Assembly (NCBI GenBank): GCA_023238725.1 | Contig: CM041553.1 | Coordinates: 14,195,001 to 14,259,000, forward strand | Reading direction: 5' to 3' | DNA: 64,000 bases | DNA from: Scortum barcoo | Lineage: Eukaryota > Chordata > Actinopteri > Centrarchiformes > Terapontidae | Shown: positions 35,801 through 48,799 of the stretch, in pieces | How the letters are laid out: each line of letters starts with the position of its first letter | Numbering within the stretch: position 1 is the first letter of the stretch | Program-made: the position numbers and the translations under genes | Notes under the pieces: model-generated | Seen by the model: only the letters and a program-made list of their open reading frames with translations | Told to the model about the DNA's origin: nothing | The model's database searches: none

Positions 35801-38800
35801 GTCTGTGTGAAGCCAAGTTAGCGAGGCTTGGTATAAACTTGAAGCAGGTAAGGTTAGATTAGTCTTTTTGCACATCCCTAAATTGACAAATTCTTATTTT
35901 TACATTGCTGTTTGTGTTTGGATTAGACTAACAAGATACAACATATTTATGTATCTTCTAGCTTGAGAGGTGCTTAAACTTTGGACAGAGCCGGGCTAGC
36001 TGCTTCCTCCTGCATCTGGTCTTAATGCTGGGCTAAGCAAGGCAAATCCAAAATGAGCGCACAAACCTAGAAGTCGTAGCATTTGCCAGCTTTTTTAATT
36101 GATAAATGAAGTGTTTCACGCAGCGAAAGGCAGTAATGTGTTGACTTTAAGAACAAGCGTCACAACATGAATCATGACTTTTGGAGTTGTGAGGCATGTT
36201 GAGGTGTCGTGTCGGTACCAGATCCGTCTAAGCAGGCCTGTCATCTACCTAATGGCAAACTCCTGCCAAAATCGGCATTAGCCTAATGAGTTTGCAACTC
36301 ACCTTTGCTGGTGGGAAACAGAAAACTCTCAGCCAAAAACAAACCTCACAACTCGTAGCTGACTTTAAAACCAGGGTGAAACAACACATCACAGTCTCCA
36401 GAGATTTTTTTAACGAGGAGTTTGTGGTATTTGAAGACACCGTGCTCTCTCCTAGTTAATTCAGCTCTGTGTAGTGAAATCTCTTATCTGTGTACTTTCA
36501 TGTTAGGCCACAAAACGCCGCCCTGTATCTCTGGCATGTTATCACAAATAGCTGAGATTCTCACATTTTGTGGGAATCTGACTTGTGCAGTTTTCCACCT
36601 AAAAGCTGAGCAGACTATTGTTTTTCTACCGAGCTCCTTTCTGTGCAACAACAGCTAAGTTATTTTTTGTTTATTTTGTACTATATCTCACTGTCACCCA
36701 TGCTAAAGTAAGATGATAAACAATTTCGCTGCTGGTTCGTCCTTCCTGCTGTAATAGCTGTTGGGAACTGAAGCCGCGCTTTCAAGCAAATAGACCCTTG
36801 AACCTGAGGGCTTCACTGGCCTTCAGGCAATATGTCTCCGTCATGCTGCCTTTGTGCAATAAAGTGATCGCCAAATAGCAGCAGGTATATCCCGTACGCT
36901 AGGCAAACAGTGCACTTTGATTACCTCAGAAGCCTGTTGATATTTACTCAGACTGCACTCTGCACTGCAAGTGTGCTGAATGTCATGGAAAAATAGACAA
37001 ACTGAGCAAATCTGCAACAGTTCTGAGGATCAGTTCATTTTTTAGAAGTCATTTTTATAGTAAAGAATAACACACATTCATTGGCTCCAGGTTTGTAAAT
37101 AGAAATATTTGCTGTTTTCCTGTAGTCTGCTATGACGGTATACTAAATATCTATAATAAATATCAGTTTAATAGCTGATCTGGAGCTTTCAGTCATACCA
37201 CATGGTCATTTAATGAAAAGGTTTGCCAACATGGAAAAAAAGTTCAAGTACTGAGATTGTTTTTTCACGGTATAAAGACATCACCTTTGCCTCTGGGAAA
37301 ATCAGATTTTTCACTATTTGTATCAACAATTACTGGAGGAAATGAAAAACAGATGAATCGCTAATGAAAATAACAGTTGTCTGCAGGCCTGCTAAGGCGT
37401 TAGCAGATGAGGTAGCGGCGGTAGCGGATATGTAGATAATGTACTTGCAAGTATGTGTCACGTTTGTGGCATTTTGATGGATCATCAGGTGTTACTCCAC
37501 ACAGAGGTGAGGAAACTAATGAAGGAGTGGTGTCTCATTATATAACTGGGTCAGGCTGCTGATGGGTGTGTGCATGTCTAACATATGCTTTTGCTTTAGG
37601 ATCAGTTTGGAGGTCTGTGAGTAATCATTATCATTTTATTGTTCTCAGTGAGATAATTTACAGTAACACAGTTAAAGACAGATAACAGCTGAAGCCAGTG
37701 AATGTTTGACACTTTTAGCCTGTTCGCACGTTTCACCACTACTGACGTACAACCGATGAAGCCTGATGAATTTAGTGACTCTTTAACATATCATCCAGCG
37801 CCTTCATCGGGATCAAATTGTTACTTGTCCAATATTTTGATTAAATACCTGCAAAACTAATGACATTCCCTTCAGCCACCTGTGTGTTGAGTGGTAAATG
37901 TTTAACTATTTTACAAATTTTAGTATGCTGAACTTGTTTAAGTACAGCCTCATTTAGCACGGCTGTCATCTCTTAGGCTTGATTTTAGTGATAGTTTATT
38001 CAGTGATAGGTCTATAATGGTTAGGAAATGGAGGCGTAACAATCACGACTTCAAAGACCCCAGGATATTGTGTTCAGATAACTTTTTTTTGTTCAGATAC
38101 AGTCAAAACCACAGAAAAAAAAGAAAATCCTAACATGTGAGCAGAACGATTAGCTGACGAACTGTTTCAGCAAAATAAATGTGTGTACTTGTGTCCTCCA
38201 GCCGCAATGGAAATGTGTGTGTCGTGTGTGTGTGTCGTGTATTCCAGTTTGCCCTTAATGCTGGATTATATCACTGATTTAGTAACAAGTTAGAAGCAGC
38301 CTAAAGCTGAATGAGATCATCTCACATATCCTCTGTTGCTTCATGATTAGAGTCAAACCAGACATTCCTCCGTGAGCTGGTGGTGGAGAACCTGATGTTG
38401 ACACTAAATGATGCCTCATACATGACTATACCTCCAGAACAAAGCCTGCGGGGGCTTCAAGTCACCGACTCCTCCACCACGGCCGCGCCCCCTGTGGTTC
38501 ACTCAGCATTAAACCTAATGAAGGCCTGCTTCCCTGAGGTGACTTCATAGTGTTTGTACCCTGTTTCTTGAAAACCCGCTGTTCTTAAAGTGCCAGTGAA
38601 GCAATCGATACAGATCTATCCTCTCTCTGGATTCTTAAACAAATTATAATAGAAACCTGTTGAATAATGCTTTTTTGTTTTGTTCATATTTGGGATTTGG
38701 TCCTTCATCTTCGAATAGGATCAATGTGGTGTTTGTTGCATTTTTACATTTCTTCCATTTAAATAAAGGCAGCTCATGCCACATTTTCTAGATAATAGTA

Positions 38801-40553
38801 AATGCTAAAATGTAGTGTAACAGTACAAAACTAGCTTACATCAGCCGCTGTGAAGTAGTGGTCATATAAGCCAATACGAATGTGGACACTTGCAGTGCTG
38901 CAGATGCTGTATTATCTTCATTATTGATTATTCTGCCAAGTGTTGTCTTAATTAATCCTCTATACAATGGAAGAAAATGATGACAATACTCCAAAATATT
39001 CAGTGTTTTTAAAAAAAGAGCAAATCCTCACCTTTTTAAGAAGCTTTCACCACATTTGATTTAAATCATTGATCGATAACAGAATAGTTGCCGTTGATTG
39101 TTTGAGCTGTTTTGCCTGACTCAATTAGCCTCTGCCCCTCTGGACAGACGGTGGATTTATCGTGTGACACCTCGTGATGTAATCAAATTTAATCTTTGAA
39201 ATTACAGTGAGATGTCAATTGAGGGATTTTTATTTTTGTAGATCACTTGGTGCAGCGACCAAACTGATGCAAACGAATCTGTGATATTTAAATGCAGGGG
39301 CTTTAGGAAACAATCTGCTGTTAAGGATGATTACTGTACTTGTCCTGACAATGGTTTGGAAATCCTAAAATGCTCTTATGTAAGTGGAGAGTCTGCACGT
39401 GACAGCAGAAGCTCTCACTGTTATTGTCACTCGCAGACTGCATAAAGACCACCAGCTTCCCCCCAATAAACCAGCTCCTGCTGTTTCTTGTCACTGCAGG
39501 GCAGGCTCATTTACACAGCACAGCACAATGACTTTTCAAACAATAGCTTAAAGAGACCTGTTTGTATTTCCAGGCTTTGCTTCTACTCTTCACTGTTACT
39601 TCACTGTTACATCACTGTCAGTCAGATCAGTCGTGGCAGGTTGTTCTGCACGTTTCTGACATGACAGCTGTCTGACTGGATTATCTTGTGCTGCTCCCAC
39701 GTGGGGCCAACAGGGAGGGGATTACTTAAAAAAAATAAAATACAGGGAGCGAGGGAGGGAGTCTGTGGATTTGTGCAATGTCAAGCTCACGGTACCCTAG
39801 CACAGTTTTTTCAGGCTGCAGGGAGGTGACACTGTGAGGGCCACAGGAAGGAAGAAACCTCAGCGCTCCGTAAGGACACGGGGTGAACCAACCTGTCTAA
39901 AATCTGACTCTGCTGATTCATATTCCTCATGTCCTATAGCCTGAGTTTCTGCTTTTTGTGTACTAACTTTATATTTGAGTCACAGACCCTTGAACACTTT
40001 TCTGAAAATTAAATACCCGCTGATCTCTGACAAATGTGGAACGCCATTTTAAAAAACGGTTCATCTGTTGGAGAAGATATGAAGATATTTTCAGAATCCT
40101 TAAAGACTTTTCTGTCAATATGGATAAAAAAATTATCTCAGCTGCATGATTTTAACACATTCCCAAATTGTGAGGCATACTGTATGTCCTTCAGTTTACA
40201 GATTTTGTTTTTCATATGAAAATATAAAATACCATCATGTAACATCAGTATAAACAATTATGATTTAAAATAATAATCACATTGTACAAATCAAGGAGAG
40301 AAACTTATGTCATTTCTGGTTACTGTGTTTGCTTGTGACCCCTCCGATCTCTCTAATGTCTTAGAGCTCTTATTATCAATGTTAAGACTGATTTTTCTTG
40401 TAGCTGCACATCAGCAGCTACAAGATGTTTTTATTTAAGTAGCACTGTCAGTTTGTGCTCCTGTTGTTTCTGGAGTAAGGGGGTCTTAATTGTGAGGCAG
40501 ATGGGTCAGCAGAGTCTGATTCATTATTAATGAAGAGAAGTAGATGGCCTCTT

Positions 40554-40598
<45 letters not shown>

Positions 40599-43500
40599 CA
40601 CGACATCGATTCCAGAGCCTTAAAGTAGCCCTAATGGTTGTACCTCATGAAAAATGTTGTCAGAGCAAATGAATGCTTGCTCCCTGACAAGTCAAGAGGC
40701 AACTGTACATTTGTTTATTAGACTCAACAAAAACTGTGGTTTCCAATGTTGTTCACAGATTTATACTGTTAAATGCTTTAAATCTCAGTTTATGATCCTT
40801 CATAGTGTTTGTGGTCTCCAGAGGATGAACCCTTGTTTCTGGTCCTGACTTTTTATCTGGTGGATGTTTGTGGTTCTCAGTGAAATGTCTTGCCTGCTGT
40901 TGGATAGACTGCGATAACATTTGGTCCAGACAGACATGTTTTCTTAGTATTAATTATAATAAACTTTTAATAATGCCTTAAGTTTACGATCAGGTCAAAA
41001 GTTTGAATTTGTCCATCATTTTGCCTTACAACCAGATATCTCTGCATCTGATCTCATCCTTACTTTGTGTTAAATTAAAATGTCTGTAATTTGCAAACAT
41101 TAGCATTCTAACACACTAAACTAACATGGTAAACATTATACCCACTGAACATCAGCATGTTAGTACTGTCATTGTGAGCATGCTGATGTTAGCATTTAGC
41201 TGAATGCATCACTGTGTTGGCTGCAGACTCTTCACAATCACAGTTTCCTCCCCAAAGTATTTTCAGCTAACGTTATTTTTCCTCAATGTGAGATGTCACA
41301 GACGAAACACTTTGGTGTTAGCATGTCAGCGAGCTGTGTGTTCTGTGTGTCGAGTATCACAACACGTTAATGCATTCATCTAATGGGTGTGATCTCATTA
41401 GCGGTGGCCTCTTTCAGCCTGATAACAGGGCGTGCACTGCAGCAGCACGGCGTCTGTGTATTGTTTACAGAGAGAGGCTGAGCCTATATAAAGGCAAGCT
41501 AATCCCCTTGAGTCACAGAAAGTGAAACTCACCTTGACTACAGTTACTATGGTTAGGATGGATGGATGGATGGCCTTAGCCGGTGAGGCTCTCTGGCACT
41601 GTGTTGATATAGGTGATAAGGTGACTTGTTTGGTCTGCTCTGAGGAACAAGTACATTGCCGTTGCTGAATAATTGATCATCCCTCAGCCAATATGTCATT
41701 TAATATTTATTATCTATACTAGAATTCTGCACCAAAATGCGGCACTTTACCATATTCATTCCCACAGCGGAGCTTCTTGAACTAATTTTAGAACATCAAA
41801 CCACATTTTGTGCTGCTGCACATATTTTCCCTCTTCCTTCTTCTCTTTGATGCTGAACATTTTTAATTGTGTCAGGATCTTGTGCTGCAAAGGCTGTCTG
41901 CAGAGCAGCTCCACTTAGCTGTAATTAATACAAGATAACAGAAACCCTCTGGAGGCTACGACCTGAGACACACACTCGCCTCTGTGCTACGATGTGACGT
42001 GATCCATAATTATAATTACCTCATAGGATGTGGGGGAGTGCTGATGTGCTTCCCTCTTTTTTTATATACTAATTGATTTGTTATTAAGTACAGCTGAAGT
42101 AACCACATAGTAAGAGCAGTGTGGCATTTTTTCCATTTTTGCATTGGATTAAACCGTGTGTTATGTGTTCTAATACTTCAATATATTTATTATATAGGTT
42201 AATGTTAGCAGCTTTTGTATTATCTCTTGTATTATTGTATTATCTATACTCGTTAGCATCGTTAGCGTAGAAGTATTTCTTATCCTAAAAATACTTTTCT
42301 CTTGTAACATTACAAGTGAAAAAAATGAAATTCTCAAGTAACGGACAGATATCTTAAAATTGTACTCAAGTATAGTACCACAGCATGTATGTGGCCATTA
42401 GTACATATTTAAGACCAGTAACGTAATTAGCTTGCTAACTAGCCACAGTCGAGTTCATAAAATCCTCCAGTTGTCTATCTGAATCACTGACTGGAAATTA
42501 AAAGCTTTTATTTACTTCTGTCTGAAATCTAGAACCCATTGTTTCAAAAGTTACCATAAATTTTGAATGTTAAATGCATAGATCGTAAAGATGGACTTTC
42601 CTCCCACTATACAAAAGTGAAGCCGTATACAGGCACTGCCGTCTTCTGCTGATCAAATAACTAATTAAAACCAAACTTATGAACACCTGAACAAACACCA
42701 GTGTGATGAGAACTACGTAAAACGACAGAAAACATATTTGGGAAAAATTTATTTGACGTGTACTTCTGTTTTTTTTTTTTTTCGTTTGGCCCATGTCCCA
42801 TTAGCTAACATGGGTGGGGCGGGATTTATAACATACTGAAGCCAGCCACCAGGGGGCAATCAAAATATTTTGGCTTCACTTTTGGGACCTGTCATGTCGT
42901 CCATCTTTATATACAGCCTGTGGTTAAATGTAGCGCTGTTAGCACGGTAAAGTACGCTGAACTGTAGTGGAAATCTTGACTGGTATACCAGTAGTAACGA
43001 AGACGTGGGCGGGGCTTAGTGAACAGTCAGTGGGTATCAAATTACACAACCCCTGACACAGGCAGCTTTAATTTTTTGTTTCTATCAGTTAGTCTTGTTA
43101 TCAGGACTTGTTCAACAAAGTGTAATTGAACATTTAGCAAACAAATGAACAAAAGGGAAACACTAGAAATACTGTTTAAGTGTATGTGGAGCTGATCGTT
43201 ATGTGTCGTTTGCAATCCAACCTCCATCACGCTCGTCTTGAGGCTGGGTGCTCTTAACGTAAACCAATAAAAGGAATTGATTTGGATTCCAGTCAATGTT
43301 TGTTGCAGCACTCCTGCACGTCAGACGTTTGTGTGAGTTAGTCTGAAAGATTACATTCTTTACACCTACAGGCATCATCCTTCTGAAAACCGAAAGAAGT
43401 ACACACAAATTAATCAGTATATAACGGATTTTAACACGCATGTGATTCTCAGTCTTTAAAGCGAGCAAGCAATGCATTTTTCCTGAGCATTTCTTTGATC

Positions 43501-46500
43501 TGAATTCAGGCATTATTGGCTGTACAAACTGTGTTTCGCTGCCAGAGTTGATGTAAGCAGGTGAGTGAAGGCTGTGATATCTCTGAAGAGCTTCAAACAG
43601 CTGTGTTAGTGCAGAAAGAACGAGGTGCACTGCACGGGCATGCTAACATGTGAGTCATGTAACATTTAAATTAACTGGAGGTGAGATCACCATCACACAG
43701 TGTACTTTGGTCGTCCATATGATGAAATGTGGCTCAAATACTTTGTTCTCTGTTTTTTCCTTTTTTTATAGAGTACCTGGTAACACACAAAGTATTATTC
43801 ATGTTTAGGCTGGCAAAGATACTCAGATTGTGTCAGTGCAATTAGTCACACCTCAACCTGTTGAGACACAGGAGCAGATTGTGATCTGATCAGAAACTTG
43901 ATTATTCATGTTTTATCTTCACTCTGTGTTTTATGTCACTGTGGTTCTCATTTTTACAGTAACAGTCATATATACAGTATGTATTTTGACATTAGTAGAC
44001 TTTTTAAAATTTTGAGAGTGTTTTTTTTTATCAAACATTTACTTTTGGTTAATCCAATGAACTTAAAATCTTAAAAAAAAAATCAATTACATGATGCAAA
44101 ATTGTTATGGTTATATTTCTAATGCTTTTTTTCTGTCATGCTCATCTTTAGAGGGTCTCTATTATGTCCTTTCCTCTAAATTGTCAGATGTTTTATATAT
44201 GAATAACAACATAGGGGAGCTCGTTACAGAACCTAATTAAAACAATGGTGAAATGCAACATAAAAGCACTGACAGATTCACTCTTTAAATTGAGTTTTAA
44301 CTGGTTATGAAACTGGTTCAATTTGCCGCTGATGCCTTAATATGATCTACAGAAGCATACATAAACAAACAAGACCAACAGCGAAAAGATTTGCTAGTTT
44401 GTTTTCTAATTGTTATTATGAATGCTTTTTCATAAAGAGATTTTTCCATGAAACTGGACAAACAAACAAACTACGGCCTTTGTCCACAAGGACGCCAAAA
44501 TGAAAAGTTCCACTAAGCTTCTTTAAATAAAGGATCTGAATACTACTACTGCTGACAGTGCACAAATATATGCCAGTATATAACAATAGAGCACCATGAA
44601 AGTATGAAAAAATTAGCCCCCCTCCCAAAAAAAGTAAAATCTAAATTTGAGTTTAACAAATTTAAGTTTATCAAAGTAATGTCTCCATTATTGTAATTGT
44701 TTTGTACATATTATACTTCATCACTACATACATACTTATATCACTAAAAAGATCCCAAAATTAAGGGTTAAGAAATCACATGTTTAGTATGAACTGAAAA
44801 CATTTGAAATGTTTTCACTAACTGGCCTGTGTGATGGCTCGTAGGATCAGCATCTTACCTTGTGTGCCCGGCCAGGTGTGGCTCCTCATTTGCACAGTAA
44901 AACAACAAAACCACAAACACAAACACGCAAACATGCAAATAAATGATAGCTTCAGAAAGCCTGACCTGGCTTTTCTCATGCACGGTGCCGCTCAGCACTC
45001 GCATATTAGCGTATTAGCTGTGCAGCAGGGAAGTGTTGCCCTGACCAGTCATTTAGACATTTATTTGCTCTCTGACTGACCCGTGTAAATTAATCTGACT
45101 TTAATGGAGGTTTCTGTGTACTCTGGGCCTCAAAAGCTCCAGATGACTGATTCAGTTATTGACTGCACCTGCTCAGTTAAGTGTATACTTGACTGTGACT
45201 GCGCTGTTTGCTGAGTTGGTCAACACTTGACCGTTTTAAAGCCCATCGTGGAAAAAAAAAAGAATAAAAGCAGAGGATTTTACTTGGCACAGAGACCAGG
45301 TGTTTTACAGTCAAAACACCGTCAGACAGCTAATCAGGAATAACAAAGTGAGGAAGGGAAGGTCACCGTGTCTCTGCGGTGTCAAAGGCTTGGGCCTATT
45401 TTCTCACAGCAGCTACCTATTAGTCTGCGAGCGTGTGATCTATGATTAGCGAGCCTTGTGGTTTGAGCTCTCTGGGAAGAGCCACAAGCTTTTAGGACTC
45501 TTGCCCTGTCCTTATTGATAATTGCCACAGCTCGCACGCACGCACACACGCACGCACTCAAAAACGCCAAAGTTGAATCCGGAGCCAAGAGCTGAATGAA
45601 AGGAAATACTGTGTGTGTGACAACAAGTGGAGCCTCGGCAGAGTGTTCATAAATCAAAGCTGTCTGTCTGCTTTGATAAGTGGAGTAGATGCATGGTTAC
45701 TTTAGTCACTTTACTGTCTGTCTGGTTGACACACCTTTCACCTTTGGCACAATCATACTTGGCTATATTGGAGCATTAAATTGGAGAGCTGCTCACGTTT
45801 GGTCAGATTATACCAACCTCGTAAGTTCAGTATCTCTATAATCAAGTCGTCCAATTTTTAATTTTACATATAAATGTTCACTGATGTTTGGATCATTTTG
45901 AATCGTCCGATATAATCTCCTGCCCTGCGATGAGCCAACCTTGTCCCGCATCTGCAGCAGTTTGTGCGTCCTGTCTCTTATCTCGGAGACAACGTGTGAC
46001 CATTGGACTTTGTTGTGTATTTGGGGAAGATGTGTTTGTTGCCGGCTTTATCAGCAGCGTGTGGGCGTATGCATCTGTGTGGTATTTTCTCAAGAACCAA
46101 ATACAATTTTGACCCAGCTTTACTCAGGTGACTGTTACTTTGAGCCCATAATTGAGGAAAAGTGTGTGAGTCTTACTCTGCATTTATCCTCTGCTCCTTG
46201 TCATTTTGCAAATAAAAATTTTACATTCAGAACGTTTTTATCATCGAACAAAATATGACAAAGATGATAAAGTACACAACAGTGTAGACAGTAGATACAA
46301 TTAGCTCCACCACAACTACAGCATTAAACTGCTGCTTACGCAGTATTTTATCAGAAGTCATCATTCAGTCATGTGAACAACAGTTTAAAAGAGGCCACAC
46401 TGCATGATTTATGATTCTTATCAAATTCAGATCCACATCTGACTGAACCACACCCTAATAGTCTTAATTTAGAAATCTGTTTTTTTTTTTTTTATTTAAC

Positions 46501-48118
46501 TCTCAATATTGATATTTTAGTCACAAATGCTGAATTTTAAGGAATCAAATGACACTTTATAAGTGAAATTAAATTGTCAGGAGCTTAAAGTACATTTTTT
46601 ACACGCAGACCTTCATTTCTAATGGAGTATTTTTACACTGTTGAGTTGTTACATTTACTTAGATAAATAATTAAATTAATTAATTCATTAAATTAACCTA
46701 TATTTGTGCAGGATGGACTATTGAGAGTTTTCTCTTGCTTGCTGCTCTGTTCAGAGGATATTAAAAGCAAAGATTTAAGTCCAGTCCAAATTAACAAGAC
46801 TGTTAATTAAGGACGGAAAATAAACTTGTTAACCGTAAATATCTGCACTTCACTTAGATGTTACTATTGCAGATACAGGAATAAACAATCATGATGATCT
46901 GAAAACTTTACGAGTGGCGTGTAGGCATGCACATGCAATAACGGCGATTGATCAGCCCCCGTGGCCCCATTTGACCCTGTGAAGGCCAGCTGTCAGTGGC
47001 CAGCTTTTTTCACCACGTCCTCTTATCGACCTGTGAGCCTGCAGTGCTAATATGGCGTTGCATAATGCTTCAGTCTGATCAACCCCACTGCTCAGCTGAA
47101 GCCATGTGAAGGACCGAATGAGTTCTGTGGTAGCCGGGCGCTCAGCCAAACAAAAAAGCCGGTGTTATGTTGAGTGCAGGTCGCACCTCTTTGCTTTTAC
47201 TTGGAGATTGTTCGTCTCAGGCATCAGCTCAGACTTCAGAGAGGACAGTATGAGTTTGGGGGTGTATGTGTGGATGAATAATAATAATAACCTTTTTTGA
47301 AATTCTTTGAATTATTTATGTTTTTTGGAGCTTAACTCACACCAGGGACAGCCGCTGTTCTTTTTTTTTTTTTTTTTTTTTTATGTGTTTATTGAACGTC
47401 AATCAATCTGCACGTACACGATAGAAATGTGTTGGATCTGTCTTTTCAAATGAAAGGATTAGCTGCTTCTCTTTGTCTTGTGTGACAGCACATGTGGTTG
47501 TGTGATTGTGGTTAGACAAAACAAGCAGCAGAAGATCCCCTCTCTGGACTTTAGGATGTTGTGATGGGCGTTCCTCAGCACTTTTATGACATTTCGATCA
47601 AGAAAATAAGTTGCCACCCTGCTTGTAAGTTTCCCAGCTTAGTGGAAGTACAATACCAATTGGATTCCTTTAAACGGCAAGCGGAAGCCCTGTTTTTCTG
47701 TACTTTTAGATGAAGTAGTTCGCTAAAGCTGAGTATAATTTTCATTTAAACTAAAGGGTTCAAATGCATTTCTTTGCCAAAGTGAAAGAACTTTGAATCG
47801 TCTTCGTGCTTATAAGGTGCAGTACAAATAAACTTGCCTTGGAAATGCTTCCATCACATTTTCTAGCAACAGACATTTATGCTGAGGAGAGAGACACAGA
47901 AAAGACTGTTATTTTTTTTTTTTTTTTTTTTTACTGCTACAAATTTGTGAGAAGACACATGAGACAAGAAGATTAGGTTTACTATTGAGCAACGAGGGCA
48001 ACAAGGAGCGTCTTTACTCGATCAAGCAAGAAATCCTGATTGAGCAAACAGTGTGGAGGAGTGACAGGAGGGAGCGGCACTCGGAGAAAGAGAGGGAGTA
48101 TGATTACCTGCTCCTCTC

Positions 48119-48152
<34 letters not shown>

Positions 48153-48765
48153 AGTCACCTCCCTCTCAGGGAGTGTACACACTCCTGCGCTCTCCCCCTG
48201 CTTGTTCACACACGCACTCGGCTGCATGCTGCACACACACACACACACACCCCCCTGTCTCCTCTGACTGTATGTCTGTATGGACTGTGCACATCAGAGA
48301 AGAAGCTCGGTCAGGACTCTGCACGGACAAACAGTTTAGTAAGACTGTTGGGACAAGCTGTGTGTTTGTGAGTGTGTGTGTGTGTGTGTGCTGCATTTGT
48401 GTAGGAAAAGTAGAAGCAGTGTAGATCCATTTGCTTGGGATCAAGGCTTTTTTTTTTTTCCTTTGCGCTTACCTCTCAGGAGAAAGGAAGTAACTTTTAC
48501 TCACTCAAGGACCCACCGCTCCTTGTGCGAGTGACGACTCCTTCGGCAGGGTGAGTGCTGCCGAACTGCCAGTTTGACTTCTCTCTCACACACACACACA
48601 CAGACACACACACTCCCTCTTGCTCAGTTGCACACTCTTTCTTTCTCTTCCGTGTTGCCTCACTCTTGATTTCTGTCATGTCCTGCTCCCTTGGATCCTT
48701 ATCTGCATTTTGACGTTCTGTTATTGATCTTTACTCTTTAGACCTCTGTCTACAAACGTCTCTTT

Positions 48766-48799
<34 letters not shown>

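Noticed and set aside
41480..41520. TATATAAAGGCAAGC, a TATA-like promoter motif
   Set aside because: No exon, donor or open frame follows it; AT-rich introns produce such motifs by chance.
43042..43630. Two overlapping antisense open frames (89 and 143 aa)
   Set aside because: Low-complexity character, no motif and no paired splice sites; chance frames in intronic DNA.
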